From Rhizobium sp. BK399 (GTDB lineage Bacteria > Pseudomonadota > Alphaproteobacteria > Rhizobiales > Rhizobiaceae): a DNA stretch of 64,000 nt. The translations under genes were made by a program, and so were the position numbers. The notes under the pieces were generated by a model. That model was not told the DNA's origin. It did no database searches and saw only the letters and a program-made list of their open reading frames with translations. Shown here piece after piece: positions 52,568 through 61,283 of this stretch. The stretch's first letter is position 1; every line of letters begins with the position of its first letter. The stretch covers positions 84,827 through 148,826 of the forward strand of contig NZ_JACIAH010000010.1 in the NCBI RefSeq assembly GCF_014194695.1, in the 5' to 3' direction.

Positions 52568-52594
52568 CGTTCAGGACCGGGAGGACGTTGACGT

Positions 52595-52987
52595 TTATTC
52601 GTCGTCCGTGTGATCCATGCCGGCAATTGCCTGCACAAGCTTTACGATCTTCTTGCGAACCGATTCGCTTTTGATCGACAGGAAGGCGGCATTGAGGAGG
52701 ACGCCGTCGCGCGAAACGACAAATTCCTCGCTTGGCGACGGGTTGTCATTCGCCATGTTGGCGTTGACTTCCTCGAAAAAGGACCGGACATCGACGTCGA
52801 GGGCGCCGGCGATTTCGACAAGCATGCTTGCCGAAACACGATTCGAGCCCTTTTCGTATTTTTGGATTTGCTGAAACGTGACGCCGACCCTGTCACCGAG
52901 CTCTGTCTGCGATACTTTCCTCATCAATCGCTTGATGCGGATCGTCTTCCCGACGTGAACATCGACTGCGTGCGGTCCATCTTTCAT
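52595..52987 (-). CDS. XRE-family helix-turn-helix regulator
   Basis: 130 aa. HTH domain at ~12-70: VGKTIRIKRLMRKVSQTELG, DRVGVTFQQIQKYEKGSNRV and SASMLVEIAGALDVDVRSFF. The C-terminal ~60 residues are a small tail common in rhizobial homologues. It is convergent with the 95-aa gene at 52280 and divergent from the sulfite-exporter-like fragment. It may regulate its own locus; a link to the RiPP operon is unproven. Confidence 0.88.
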   Translation of the reverse strand: MKDGPHAVDVHVGKTIRIKRLMRKVSQTELGDRVGVTFQQIQKYEKGSNRVSASMLVEIAGALDVDVRSFFEEVNANMANDNPSPSEEFVVSRDGVLLNAAFLSIKSESVRKKIVKLVQAIAGMDHTDDE

Positions 52988-53231
52988 CGGTGTCTCCTTC
53001 GAACGCCGGTTGCTGCGCGACTATAATGCCAGTTATCAACCTAACGGAGATAATTGAACGGATCAATTGTGTTGATACGTTTTTTATCCCGCATAGAGCG
53101 GTGAATCCGAACATGGTGAAAACGTCGGCCGGCCCGAAATTCTGACACTACGCGAGCCCCGGTGGCGTTCAGAACCCCTCAAGATCCCCACTACGCGATG
53201 CTCCATTGTAATCCGCTTTGAGGCTTTCTCA

Positions 53232-53570
53232 ATGTCGGTTTATTTTCCGGCAAAACAGGCCACTCGGCGGCTCGCACCATGCCCGACCGAGCCACGGACG
53301 CGACGCGTCGTGGTGTTTGCGGGGACCTCGACAATTCTCTTCGCGATCGTGAACGCGGCAAAGATAGTCCCTTATTGGCAACTGAGACAGTTTGCCCAGT
53401 TCGACGTCAACTTGGCAAGTTGGATCGTTCCGGCCGCGATCATTGGAAGCTTCGTTGGACGCAAGTTGACGAAAGTGATTCCCGACAAGCTCTTTTTCCG
53501 CCTGGTCGAGATTGCCTTGCTCGGATTGTCGATAAAGCTCATTTTGGACTATGTGTCCGCTGCCGGCTGA
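53232..53570 (+). pseudogene. Truncated TauE/SafE-type sulfite exporter family protein
   Basis: Only the C-terminal ~85 residues of a TauE/SafE membrane protein remain: VVFAGTSTILFAIVNAAKIV, PYWQLRQFAQFDVN and LFFRLVEIALLGLSIKLILD. The first ~25 codons of the frame do not match the family, and about 140 residues of the usual N-terminus are missing. The fragment starts abruptly after a 244-bp gap. It is judged a remnant. Confidence 0.72.
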
Positions 53571-53657
53571 GCACCGGGGGGTTGGCGCCCGGACCGGGGC
53601 TGACCGAACGATTACTCATCCCATGGAATGCGTTCGTGGCCCAAGCAGATTTCATTA

Positions 53658-54746
53658 TTAATGTCGGCCTGGTCGGTCGAGAGAGGGCGACGGATCTTTT
53701 ATCGCGTCGAGAGGTCCTTCGAGTGCCGTGCGTGGAGGCACGAGTTGCGGCTCAATCATGATGATCTGCGGCTCCGCATCGTCGTCCTCGAGCAAGTCAA
53801 ACCCCCGATCGAGCATCTCGGAAACGTTTGGCTTGATCATGTAGACGGGGAAGGGAAGGAACGATCCAAAAGGATCGTAATCGAAGCAGCCGACGACGAT
53901 GTCTCCGAAGGCTTCGCCGTCGTGACGTCCCATGAATCGCAACAGGCCCTCGAAGTTGATTGAGGAATTCACAAAGAAGCAGCGCGGCAGTCGGCCATGT
54001 TTTTCGTAAAAGCGCTCGAAAGCGAGGGCGGTCATTCCCGGAGAATATCCGGTTGTCTCTATGTCGTCCTTCGGGACGTCACCGCCGAAAATGGAGTGCT
54101 TTACCGCATGGAAGCCGATCACGCGGTCACGGCTTGCGTGGTCGTCGCGCCCGCCGAACAGGAACACGTCCTCGGGCGCGAGCGGCCCCATTCCCTCCGC
54201 GTGTCGAATGATAGCTGTCGTCAGGGCCTCCGCGCCCTGCCGGTTGTCCGAAATAATCGATGGTGCGTACTTGCCGGGCAGGTCGATGTTTACGTGCGGC
54301 ACGCCCGCCCGCAAACAGGCCTGATGAACGCCGTCGGGATCGGTCGCGCCGGCAACGAAGAGAGAATCGATGGAGTATGCGATCAGCGACTCGACGGTGC
54401 GTCGTTCCTCCTCAGGATCCCGTCGTCCTGAAACAACCATGGGGACCAGCCCCCGCTGACGCGCCTTCGCTTCGAAGGTCTGAGCCATTGAGGAGAAGAA
54501 CCGGGTATCATAGACGGGCAGGAGCAGTCCGGTAAGGCCGGATCGCGAGCTTCTCAGCGCACGGGCCTGGAGATTTGCCGTGTAGCGGTGTGCTTTAGCG
54601 AGCGTCATGATCTTGTCCGCTGTTTCCTCCGAGATCCGCCGCTTGCGCCAGGTGCCGTTCAGAACCGCGCTGACGGTCGAAGGCGACGCGCCGGATACGA
54701 CTGACAGATCGTAAATCGTTGCTTTCTTTTGCTCTTTTTCCGACAT
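53658..54746 (-). CDS. LacI-family repressor of the ketose operon
   Basis: 362 aa from ATG 54746 (GAGGAGA eight bases upstream). LacI HTH at residues ~8-60: ATIYDLSVVSGASPSTVSAV, LNGTWRKRRISEETADKI. The periplasmic-binding-like sensor domain follows (LTGLLLPVYDTRFFSSMAQT, DSLFVAGATDPDGVHQA, GCFDYDPFGSFLPFPVYMIK). It is divergent from the transporter operon, with two palindromic sites between them that fit LacI binding. It most likely represses the operon until the ketose or its phosphate is present. Confidence 0.92.
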   Translation of the reverse strand: MSEKEQKKATIYDLSVVSGASPSTVSAVLNGTWRKRRISEETADKIMTLAKAHRYTANLQARALRSSRSGLTGLLLPVYDTRFFSSMAQTFEAKARQRGLVPMVVSGRRDPEEERRTVESLIAYSIDSLFVAGATDPDGVHQACLRAGVPHVNIDLPGKYAPSIISDNRQGAEALTTAIIRHAEGMGPLAPEDVFLFGGRDDHASRDRVIGFHAVKHSIFGGDVPKDDIETTGYSPGMTALAFERFYEKHGRLPRCFFVNSSINFEGLLRFMGRHDGEAFGDIVVGCFDYDPFGSFLPFPVYMIKPNVSEMLDRGFDLLEDDDAEPQIIMIEPQLVPPRTALEGPLDAIKDPSPSLDRPGRH

Positions 54747-54793
54747 CCGCGAATCTCCTCGCCTCTCGTCACTATTTAGAACAATCGCACCTC

Positions 54794-54821
54794 TTGACGA
54801 AAGGCTTTTTGATGTTATGGT
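54794..54821 (+). promoter_or_regulatory. Sigma-70-type promoter of the ketose operon
   Basis: TTGACG (54794-54799), a 16-base spacer, then TATGGT (54816-54821). Transcription would start about 54828, inside the first operator, so a bound repressor would block initiation. Confidence 0.5.
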
Positions 54822-54823
54822 TA

Positions 54824-54865
54824 TTGCACCATCGATTGTGCAAGAAAGCAATAACGATTGTGCAA
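54824..54865. promoter_or_regulatory. Two LacI-type operators
   Basis: Site 1 (54824-54843) reads TTGCACCATCGATTGTGCAA, a palindrome with one mismatched pair around a central ATCGAT. Site 2 (54846-54865) shares the right half CGATTGTGCAA. The centres are 22 bp apart, two helical turns, so both sites face the same side of the DNA. They overlap the predicted start of transcription for the transporter genes. Confidence 0.72.
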
Positions 54866-54993
54866 AACGATGGGCGCTTTGAGGAAGGCGACGAGGGAGG
54901 AGGTTCTGTCATGGAGCCGATAACGCTTGGCACACCAGCATGGGGCTCGTGTGGGCGCATCTCCTTTGCCCGCTGTTTGGAGGAGAGAAACCC

Positions 54994-55968
54994 ATGAAGA
55001 GAATGCTCGCAATCACGCTCGGCCTCTCGCTGACGCTTCTTGCATCGACTGCATTTGCCGGGCCAAAGATTGGTGTGGTCGTTAAGATTGGCGGCATCCC
55101 GTGGTTCAATGCCATGGAGGCCGGCATCAAGGAGCAGAGCGCCAAGCTCGGCGTCGAGGGCTTCATGGTCGGCCCGACCAGCGCCGATCCGGCTCTCCAG
55201 GTTCGCGCTATCGAAGACCTGATTGCGCAAAAGGTCGATTACATTGGTGTCGTTCCCAACGACGCCAAGGTCCTTGAGCCGGTGCTGAAGAAGGCCCAGG
55301 ATGCTGGCATTAAGGTCATTACGCATGAATCACCCAAGCAGGTCGGTGCGAACTGGGACTTCGAACTGGCTTCCGCCAAGGGCTTCGGTGAGGCGCATGG
55401 CAAGCTCCTCGCCGAGAAGATGGGTGGCAAGGGCTCGTACGCGGTCTTCGTTGGGTCGTTGACCGTTCCTCTGCACAACGCCTGGGCCGATGCTGCGATT
55501 GCTTATATCAAGGCCAACTATCCCGACATGAAGCTGGTAGGCGACCGCTACGGTGTAGCTGAAGATGTCGACAAGAGCCGTTCGACCGCTCTCGACCTGA
55601 TGGCAGCGAACGCCGATCTCAAGGGCTTCCTCGCATTCGGCTCGCAAGGTCCGATTGGTGCGGGCCGCGCTGTTGAAGAGCGCCGCAAGGACGGAAAGGT
55701 CTTTGTGATCGGGCCGTTCTCGCCAGGACAGGGTGCGAAGCTCATCAAGTCGGGTGCTCTGACCGGCGGGTTCATGTGGAATCCCAAGCAGGCCGGTGAG
55801 GTCTTCGTGACGCTCGCTGATCGCATTTCCAAGGGGCAGGAGCCGAAAGCCGGCGATGACATAGAGGGTCTCGGCAAGATCACTCCAGAAGGAAATACAA
55901 TCATCGTTGATCAGCTCTTGGCCATCAACAAGGAAAGCATCGACAAGTTGGTTGGCATGGGCCTCTAA
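54994..55968 (+). CDS. ABC transporter ketose-binding periplasmic protein
   Basis: 324 aa from ATG 54994 (GGAGGAGAGAAACCC upstream). Signal peptide: MKRMLAITLGLSLTLLASTA, cut near FAG. RbsB/RhaS-like type I fold: IGVVVKIGGIPWFNAMEAGI, DPALQVRAIEDLIAQKVDYI, VITHESPKQVGANWDFELA and GFLAFGSQGPIGAGRAVEER. It captures the sugar in the periplasm. It is the first gene of the operon, 115 bp before the ATPase gene. Confidence 0.93.
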   Translation: MKRMLAITLGLSLTLLASTAFAGPKIGVVVKIGGIPWFNAMEAGIKEQSAKLGVEGFMVGPTSADPALQVRAIEDLIAQKVDYIGVVPNDAKVLEPVLKKAQDAGIKVITHESPKQVGANWDFELASAKGFGEAHGKLLAEKMGGKGSYAVFVGSLTVPLHNAWADAAIAYIKANYPDMKLVGDRYGVAEDVDKSRSTALDLMAANADLKGFLAFGSQGPIGAGRAVEERRKDGKVFVIGPFSPGQGAKLIKSGALTGGFMWNPKQAGEVFVTLADRISKGQEPKAGDDIEGLGKITPEGNTIIVDQLLAINKESIDKLVGMGL

Positions 55969-56083
55969 CCTCCCGAGGCCTCAGCCTGGGGTCGCGAGGA
56001 GCTCGCTCCACGCGACCCACTCCTTAAGATTTACTGGTACCTGCGGACCCCGCCGAGCGGGCGGCTGATCAGGGAGATATGCC

Positions 56084-57574
56084 ATGAGCGCTATACCGCT
56101 CCTTTCACTCAAGAATATCAAAGTCACGTTTGGCGGTGTGCGGGCTCTGAAAGGGGTCTCGTTCGAGGTCAATCCCGGCGAGGTCCACTGCCTTGCAGGA
56201 GAAAACGGGTGCGGCAAGAGCACGCTGATCAAGGTCATAACCGGCGTCTATAAACCGCAGGATGGTGCGGAGTTCTTCTTCGACGGCCAGCCGGTCACAG
56301 CGATGACACCGACGCTGGCGCAGTCACTTGGCATTCAGGTCATCTGGCAGGACCTGGCGCTCTTCCCGGAGATGACGGTCGCCGAAAACATCGGGTTTCA
56401 GTACGCGGTCAATGGCAAATACGGCCTCGTCGACAAGCGGAAGATTGAAGACGCGGCCGAAAGGGCGCTTGCCCGGCTCGGCGTTACGATCGACCCCGAC
56501 CTGCCACTCAAGGAGCTGCCAATTGCGCAACGCCAGATCGTCGCCATTGCGCGAGCACTTGTCGGCGAAGCTCGCCTTGTGTTTATGGATGAGCCGACTG
56601 CGTCGCTGACGCAATCCGAAACCGACTATCTGATCGACATCGTTCGCAACCTGTCGGCATCCGGCGTCGCGGTCGTGTTCGTCTCGCATCGCCTCGCCGA
56701 AGTCCTGGAGATTTCCGATCGGATGACGGTGCTCCGCGATGGTGCGCTGGTTGGCGTTTACCCCGTCGAAGGCATGACCCAGTCGCGCGTGACGGAACTC
56801 ATGACGGGTCGCAACTTCGACAACATCGTCATCGCCAACGATCACGATGAAGATCCAGTCGTGCTCTCCGTGCGTGGACTTACACGAGCGAAAGAGTTCG
56901 AGAACATCTCATTTGACCTGCGGCGCGGTGAAACGCTCGGAATTACAGGCCTCCTTGGGGCGGGTCGCACAGAGCTGGCGCTTACGATCTTCGGAATGCA
57001 TCGGCCGCAAGCCGGTGAGATCAGCATCGAGGGCGAGCGCGTCAGTTTCGGGTCTAATCGGGACGCCATTCGTGCTGGTGTTGCTTACCTGTCCGAAGAC
57101 CGGCTGTCACTCGGCCTAAACCAGCCGCAATCGATTGCCGACAACCTTGTCATGGCATCCCTCGACAAGCTTATGTCGGGCGGGATGATCTCTCCGACGA
57201 AGAAGGCAAGCGTCGTCGACCATTGGATCAAGGCGCTCGGCGTCAAGATCGGTACGCCTGATGATCCCATACGGACGCTTTCAGGTGGCAACCAGCAGCG
57301 CGTTGCGATTGCCAAGTGGCTGGCCATCGATCCCAAAATCCTGATCCTCGACGCCCCGACGGTGGGCGTCGACGTCGGGGCCAGGGCAGGCATCTTCGAG
57401 ATCGTACACAAGCTGGCGGCCCAGGGTCTAGCCATCATCCTGATCTCCGACGAACCACCGGAGGTCTATTTCAACGCCGACCGCATCATTCACATGGTGG
57501 AAGGCAAGATTCACGCGACCTACGACCCGCGAAGCGTATCGCTCGCCGAACTGGAGGCTTCCGTCTATGCGTAG
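56084..57574 (+). CDS. ABC sugar transporter ATP-binding protein (double NBD)
   Basis: 496 aa, RbsA/MglA-type with two nucleotide-binding domains. NBD1: Walker A GENGCGKST, Walker B VFMDEPTASL, signature replaced by LPIAQRQIVAIARALVG. NBD2: degenerate Walker A GLLGAGRTELAL, full signature LSGGNQQRVAIAKWLA, Walker B ILDAPTVGVDVGA. The pattern is normal for this class. The stop overlaps the first permease start by 8 bp. Confidence 0.96.
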   Translation: MSAIPLLSLKNIKVTFGGVRALKGVSFEVNPGEVHCLAGENGCGKSTLIKVITGVYKPQDGAEFFFDGQPVTAMTPTLAQSLGIQVIWQDLALFPEMTVAENIGFQYAVNGKYGLVDKRKIEDAAERALARLGVTIDPDLPLKELPIAQRQIVAIARALVGEARLVFMDEPTASLTQSETDYLIDIVRNLSASGVAVVFVSHRLAEVLEISDRMTVLRDGALVGVYPVEGMTQSRVTELMTGRNFDNIVIANDHDEDPVVLSVRGLTRAKEFENISFDLRRGETLGITGLLGAGRTELALTIFGMHRPQAGEISIEGERVSFGSNRDAIRAGVAYLSEDRLSLGLNQPQSIADNLVMASLDKLMSGGMISPTKKASVVDHWIKALGVKIGTPDDPIRTLSGGNQQRVAIAKWLAIDPKILILDAPTVGVDVGARAGIFEIVHKLAAQGLAIILISDEPPEVYFNADRIIHMVEGKIHATYDPRSVSLAELEASVYA

Positions 57575-58583
57575 GCTGATCCTTGGACACACAACCGAGT
57601 TGACGCTTCTTGCGGTCATGATCGTGCTTTGCTTCGGTCTGTCCTTTGCGACGGACCGGTTTCTGACGATCTCCAACGCGTTTGATGTGCTGAACGTTTC
57701 GGCCGTCAACATTATCTTCGCCGTCGGACTTCTCGTCGTCCTGATCTCAGGCGGGATCGACATTTCTTTCGCCGTCGCTGCATCCGTCGTGCAGTATGTC
57801 ACCGCTCTCGCGCTCGGCGCGTTGGGCGGCGGCAACTGGGCCGAAGGGTTCATCATCGCCGGAGCGATCGGTATCGGCCTCGGCCTGATCAACGCGGCAC
57901 TCGTCTACCGCCTCCATATCATCTCGATTGTTGCGACAATCTCGACCTTCAACATCTTCTTCGGTCTCCTGATGTTCTTCACCAAGGGCGTCTCGATCTA
58001 CGACCTGCCCGAATGGCTGACGACGCGCGTGGTGTTTTTCGAACGCGAGATGGCCGACGGGTCTTGGGTGGAGCTTACCCTGCCTGTCGTCGTCATGGTC
58101 CTCTGCTGTGTAGCGACCTGGTTTATGATTTCGCGCACCACCGTTGGGCGGCAGCTCTACGCATTTGGCGACAATCCGGAGGGAGCGCGCCGCTTCGGCA
58201 TTAATATCGGAACCATGCATTACATTTCGTTCGGCTGGCTCGGTCTGATGGCCGGTATCGGTGGATTGATGCAGGCCCACTACGCCGAGGAGGTCGTTCC
58301 GAACGCGCTTTACGGTCGTGAACTCGACGTCCTTGCCGCAACGGTTCTCGGCGGCGCGCGGCTCGGGGGCGGCAAGGGGTCGGTCATCGGATGCGTTCTC
58401 GGGGTGCTGATGGTGTCCGTTACCCAGAACGGGTTGAACCTGATGGGCGTCTCGCCATTCGCATTCAAGATGATCGTCGGCGCGATCATTCTTGCCGCCA
58501 TAACGCTTTCTTCCGCACGGATCGACAAGCTTCTGCCATTCCTTGCCAAGGGCGGCACCAGAAGGGGGAGCACCCACTCATGA
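57567..58583 (+). CDS. ABC sugar transporter permease 1
   Basis: 338 aa, about ten membrane helices of the RbsC/BPD_transp_2 type: INIIFAVGLLVVLISGGIDI, SFAVAASVVQYVTALALG, LINAALVYRLHIISIVATIS and YGRELDVLAATVLGGARLGG with the conserved permease loop. It forms the channel with permease 2. It overlaps the ATPase gene at its start and the next permease by 4 bp (ATGA). Confidence 0.95.
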   Translation: MRRLILGHTTELTLLAVMIVLCFGLSFATDRFLTISNAFDVLNVSAVNIIFAVGLLVVLISGGIDISFAVAASVVQYVTALALGALGGGNWAEGFIIAGAIGIGLGLINAALVYRLHIISIVATISTFNIFFGLLMFFTKGVSIYDLPEWLTTRVVFFEREMADGSWVELTLPVVVMVLCCVATWFMISRTTVGRQLYAFGDNPEGARRFGINIGTMHYISFGWLGLMAGIGGLMQAHYAEEVVPNALYGRELDVLAATVLGGARLGGGKGSVIGCVLGVLMVSVTQNGLNLMGVSPFAFKMIVGAIILAAITLSSARIDKLLPFLAKGGTRRGSTHS

Positions 58584-59575
58584 AAGCCATAGCTCAAAGG
58601 TTCAATGCCACCTTCGGCGCGGATATGACAGGTCCGGCCATCGCCTTCCTGGCGGTGATGGTCATCTTCGGTCTTGCAGCAAACAATTTTATCTCCGCTG
58701 CAACGTTTGGCTCGGTTGCTTTCCAGTTACCGGAACTCGGCCTGCTGACGCTTGCGATGCTGCTGCCGCTTTTGACCGGCGGCATCAATCTGTCCGTGAC
58801 ATTCACCGCCAATCTGTCGGGTCTTGCCGCAGCGTGGGTGATGCAAACGTACGGTGGTGTCGATGCGTCGCCGTCTGCCTTTCTTCTTGGCGTCATCGCG
58901 GCTCTTGTCACTGGCGCTGCAGCGGGTCTGATGACGGGTGCTGCTATTGCCTACACACGTGCGCATCCAATCCTCGTGACGCTGTCGATGATGATCTTCC
59001 TGCGCGGCCTGGGCGAATTCCTCACGCGTGGCGGCGACGTGTCCGGCTTTCCGACCTTCATTGCTCCGATCGGGCACGGACAGATATTCGGGTTCCCGAT
59101 TCCCCTCCTGATCTTCATCGTGTGCGTCGGTCTGTGGCAGCTCCTGCTCACACGTTTCAAGCTCGGTTTTGGCCTCCTGATGATCGGTTCGAACATCGAC
59201 GCGGCGCGCTACTCCGGTCTCAATACCCGTCGCATTCTGGTGCTGGTTTATACCTTGTCCGGAGTGATGTGTGCTGTCGCCGGCGTAATCATGCTTGCCC
59301 GGTTCAATTCGGTTCGCGTCGGTCACGGTGAATCCTACCTGCTGATTACCGTTCTTGCGGCGTTCCTGGGTGGGATCAACCCCTTTGGTGGGTTCGGGCG
59401 GGTCTTGCCGGTCTTCGTCGCACTCATCGTGCTCCAGCTTCTGTCCTCGGGTCTCAATTTGATGGGGGCCAACCAACATCTCGCAACGGCTTTATGGGGC
59501 GTTTTGATGATCGTCGTCATGGCTGCGCGAACCATAGCTTCGGCCTACATGGCCGCACGTAGAAGGAAGGGTTGA
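58580..59575 (+). CDS. ABC sugar transporter permease 2
   Basis: 331 aa from ATG 58580, overlapping the previous stop. Second RbsC-like permease: PELGLLTLAMLLPLLTGGIN, LSVTFTANLSGLAAAWVMQ, TRAHPILVTLSMMIFLRGLG and YLLITVLAAFLGGINPFGGF. Together the two different permeases mark a heterodimeric channel. Followed closely (3 bp gap) by the first epimerase gene. Confidence 0.95.
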   Translation: MKAIAQRFNATFGADMTGPAIAFLAVMVIFGLAANNFISAATFGSVAFQLPELGLLTLAMLLPLLTGGINLSVTFTANLSGLAAAWVMQTYGGVDASPSAFLLGVIAALVTGAAAGLMTGAAIAYTRAHPILVTLSMMIFLRGLGEFLTRGGDVSGFPTFIAPIGHGQIFGFPIPLLIFIVCVGLWQLLLTRFKLGFGLLMIGSNIDAARYSGLNTRRILVLVYTLSGVMCAVAGVIMLARFNSVRVGHGESYLLITVLAAFLGGINPFGGFGRVLPVFVALIVLQLLSSGLNLMGANQHLATALWGVLMIVVMAARTIASAYMAARRRKG

Positions 59576-59578
59576 ACG

Positions 59579-60439
59579 GTGCAGGGTTTTGGAATTCACG
59601 CAAGCATGTGGACAATGAATTGGGACCGCGCAGGTGCGGAGCGGGCCATTGCCGGGGCGAAGAAGTACCAGCTCGGATTTATCGAAATCCCGCTGGTTGA
59701 TGCATCCTCGGTAGACGCCGCGCACACTCGTGCGCTCCTCGAGACAAACAGGATCAAAGCCGCATGCTCACTCGTGCTGCCCGAGGCGGCGTGGGCATCA
59801 CGACAACCCGATGCGGCGATCCGCCACTTGGAAACAGCAATCGACAAGACCGCCGAAATGGGCGCCGAGGCGCTCACCGGCGTAACCTTTGGCGGCACCA
59901 ATGAACGAACGGGCTCGCTGCCAACCCAGGCCGAATACGACAACCTTACCCGTGCCCTCGAGGCGGCTGCGAGACGGGCCAGGTCCAAGGGTATTGAGCT
60001 CGGCGTCGAGGCCGTAAATCGATACGAAAACCATCTCGTCAATACCGCCGAGCAAGCCGTAGCGCTGGTCGAGCGGATCGGCATGGACAACGTCTTCGTC
60101 CACCTGGACACGTTCCACATGAATATCGAGGAGAAGGGGGCCGCCAACGGCATTCTCGCAGCTCGTGATCACCTCAAGTACATGCACATGTCGGAGAGCG
60201 ATCGTGGAACGCCGGGCGCAGGCAACGTCCCCTGGGATTCGATCTTCGTCGCCCTTTCGGCAATCGGCTTCAAAGGGGCACTGGTGCTGGAGAGCTTTGT
60301 CAGCATGCCGACGGAGATGGCCGGCGACATATCGACATGGCGTCCGGTGGCCCGCGACGTGGAGGAAGTCATGGGGAGCGGTCTCTCGTTCCTGCGTGGC
60401 AAGGCCGCTCAATACGGGTGGCGGGATTTCGGGGCCTAG
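59579..60439 (+). CDS. Ketose 3-epimerase family protein (first of two)
   Basis: 286 aa from GTG 59579 (GGAAGG upstream). A xylose isomerase-like TIM barrel of the D-tagatose/D-allulose 3-epimerase group: GVEAVNRYENHLVNTAEQAV (metal Glu), FVHLDTFHMNIEEKGAANGI, YMHMSESDRGTPGAGNVPWD and ALVLESFVSMP (second Glu). Motifs match those of the second enzyme at 61284, but the sequences differ clearly. It may prefer another ketose (for example tagatose or sorbose) or a phosphorylated form. Confidence 0.9.
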   Translation: MQGFGIHASMWTMNWDRAGAERAIAGAKKYQLGFIEIPLVDASSVDAAHTRALLETNRIKAACSLVLPEAAWASRQPDAAIRHLETAIDKTAEMGAEALTGVTFGGTNERTGSLPTQAEYDNLTRALEAAARRARSKGIELGVEAVNRYENHLVNTAEQAVALVERIGMDNVFVHLDTFHMNIEEKGAANGILAARDHLKYMHMSESDRGTPGAGNVPWDSIFVALSAIGFKGALVLESFVSMPTEMAGDISTWRPVARDVEEVMGSGLSFLRGKAAQYGWRDFGA

Positions 60440-60477
60440 GCCGTGGTCTGTCTGGCGGATGGCAAAGGAGGAACTCC

Positions 60478-61125
60478 TTGAGCAAGATTGATGCAAACGC
60501 GCGTGAGATCGCGAAAGTCGCCGTTCAGCGCCTATCTGAAAATGGTGGCAGAAGAGTCCTGATTGCCATTGCAGGTGCACCCGGGTCGGGAAAATCCACT
60601 CTCGCGGAAAAGGTCGTTCACGATCTCAAGACCGAGTACGCTGTCAGGCCCGCTTTGTTTCCGATGGATGGCTATCACTATGATGACGCCGTGCTGGAGC
60701 AGATGGGCCGGCGGCCCTACAAGGGAGCCATCGACACATTCGACACGCATGGGTTCCGTCGGATGCTCGAGCGGATCAAGGCAAACGAAGATGACGTCAT
60801 TGCCGTCCCGGTTTTCGATCGCATGATCGAAATCGCCCGTGCTGGGGGAAGCCTGATCCCGCAATCGGTGGACATCATCGTCTGCGAAGGGAACTACCTC
60901 CTCTCCCGCCAGGCCCCCTGGGACAGGTTGAAACCGATTTTCGACTTCACTGTCTTTGTGGACGTCAGCGAGGACAATCTGCGAAAAAGGCTCCAGGATC
61001 GCTGGCTTTCCTTCGGGCTCGATCCAAGGGAAATCGATCGCAAGGTCGAAGAGAACGATTTGCCGAATGGCCTTGCCATCATCTCGGGAAGCGCTGAGCC
61101 CGACCGACGCATCGACAACAATTAA
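60478..61125 (+). CDS. P-loop kinase (FrcK/uridine kinase-like)
   Basis: 215 aa from TTG 60478; AGGAGG six bases upstream decides the start over the long open frame. Walker A GAPGSGKSTLAEK, a nucleoside-kinase-like FPMDGYHYDDAVLEQMGRRP, and FVDVSEDNLRKRLQDRWLSF. FrcK-type kinases sit in rhizobial fructose ABC operons. In this operon it likely phosphorylates the imported sugar or the epimerised product, for example fructose. Confidence 0.86.
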   Translation: MSKIDANAREIAKVAVQRLSENGGRRVLIAIAGAPGSGKSTLAEKVVHDLKTEYAVRPALFPMDGYHYDDAVLEQMGRRPYKGAIDTFDTHGFRRMLERIKANEDDVIAVPVFDRMIEIARAGGSLIPQSVDIIVCEGNYLLSRQAPWDRLKPIFDFTVFVDVSEDNLRKRLQDRWLSFGLDPREIDRKVEENDLPNGLAIISGSAEPDRRIDNN

Positions 61126-61283
61126 TTCTCCAAGTCGGAACGAAGCCTTTCGCTTCGCCGCCTTTCGCCACCGGGTCGCTTTACCGTCTTCGTCGGTTCC
61201 GTCGCCCTGTCAGGCACCATCGTTCGTATCTGTCCGACAAAGCGTCGGCAGGAAATGCAAGTTGAAACCTCAAGGAGGCTCCT

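Noticed and set aside
53232..53570. Functional 112-aa TauE/SafE protein
   Set aside because: More than half of the family domain is missing and the first ~25 codons do not match; a remnant is more likely.
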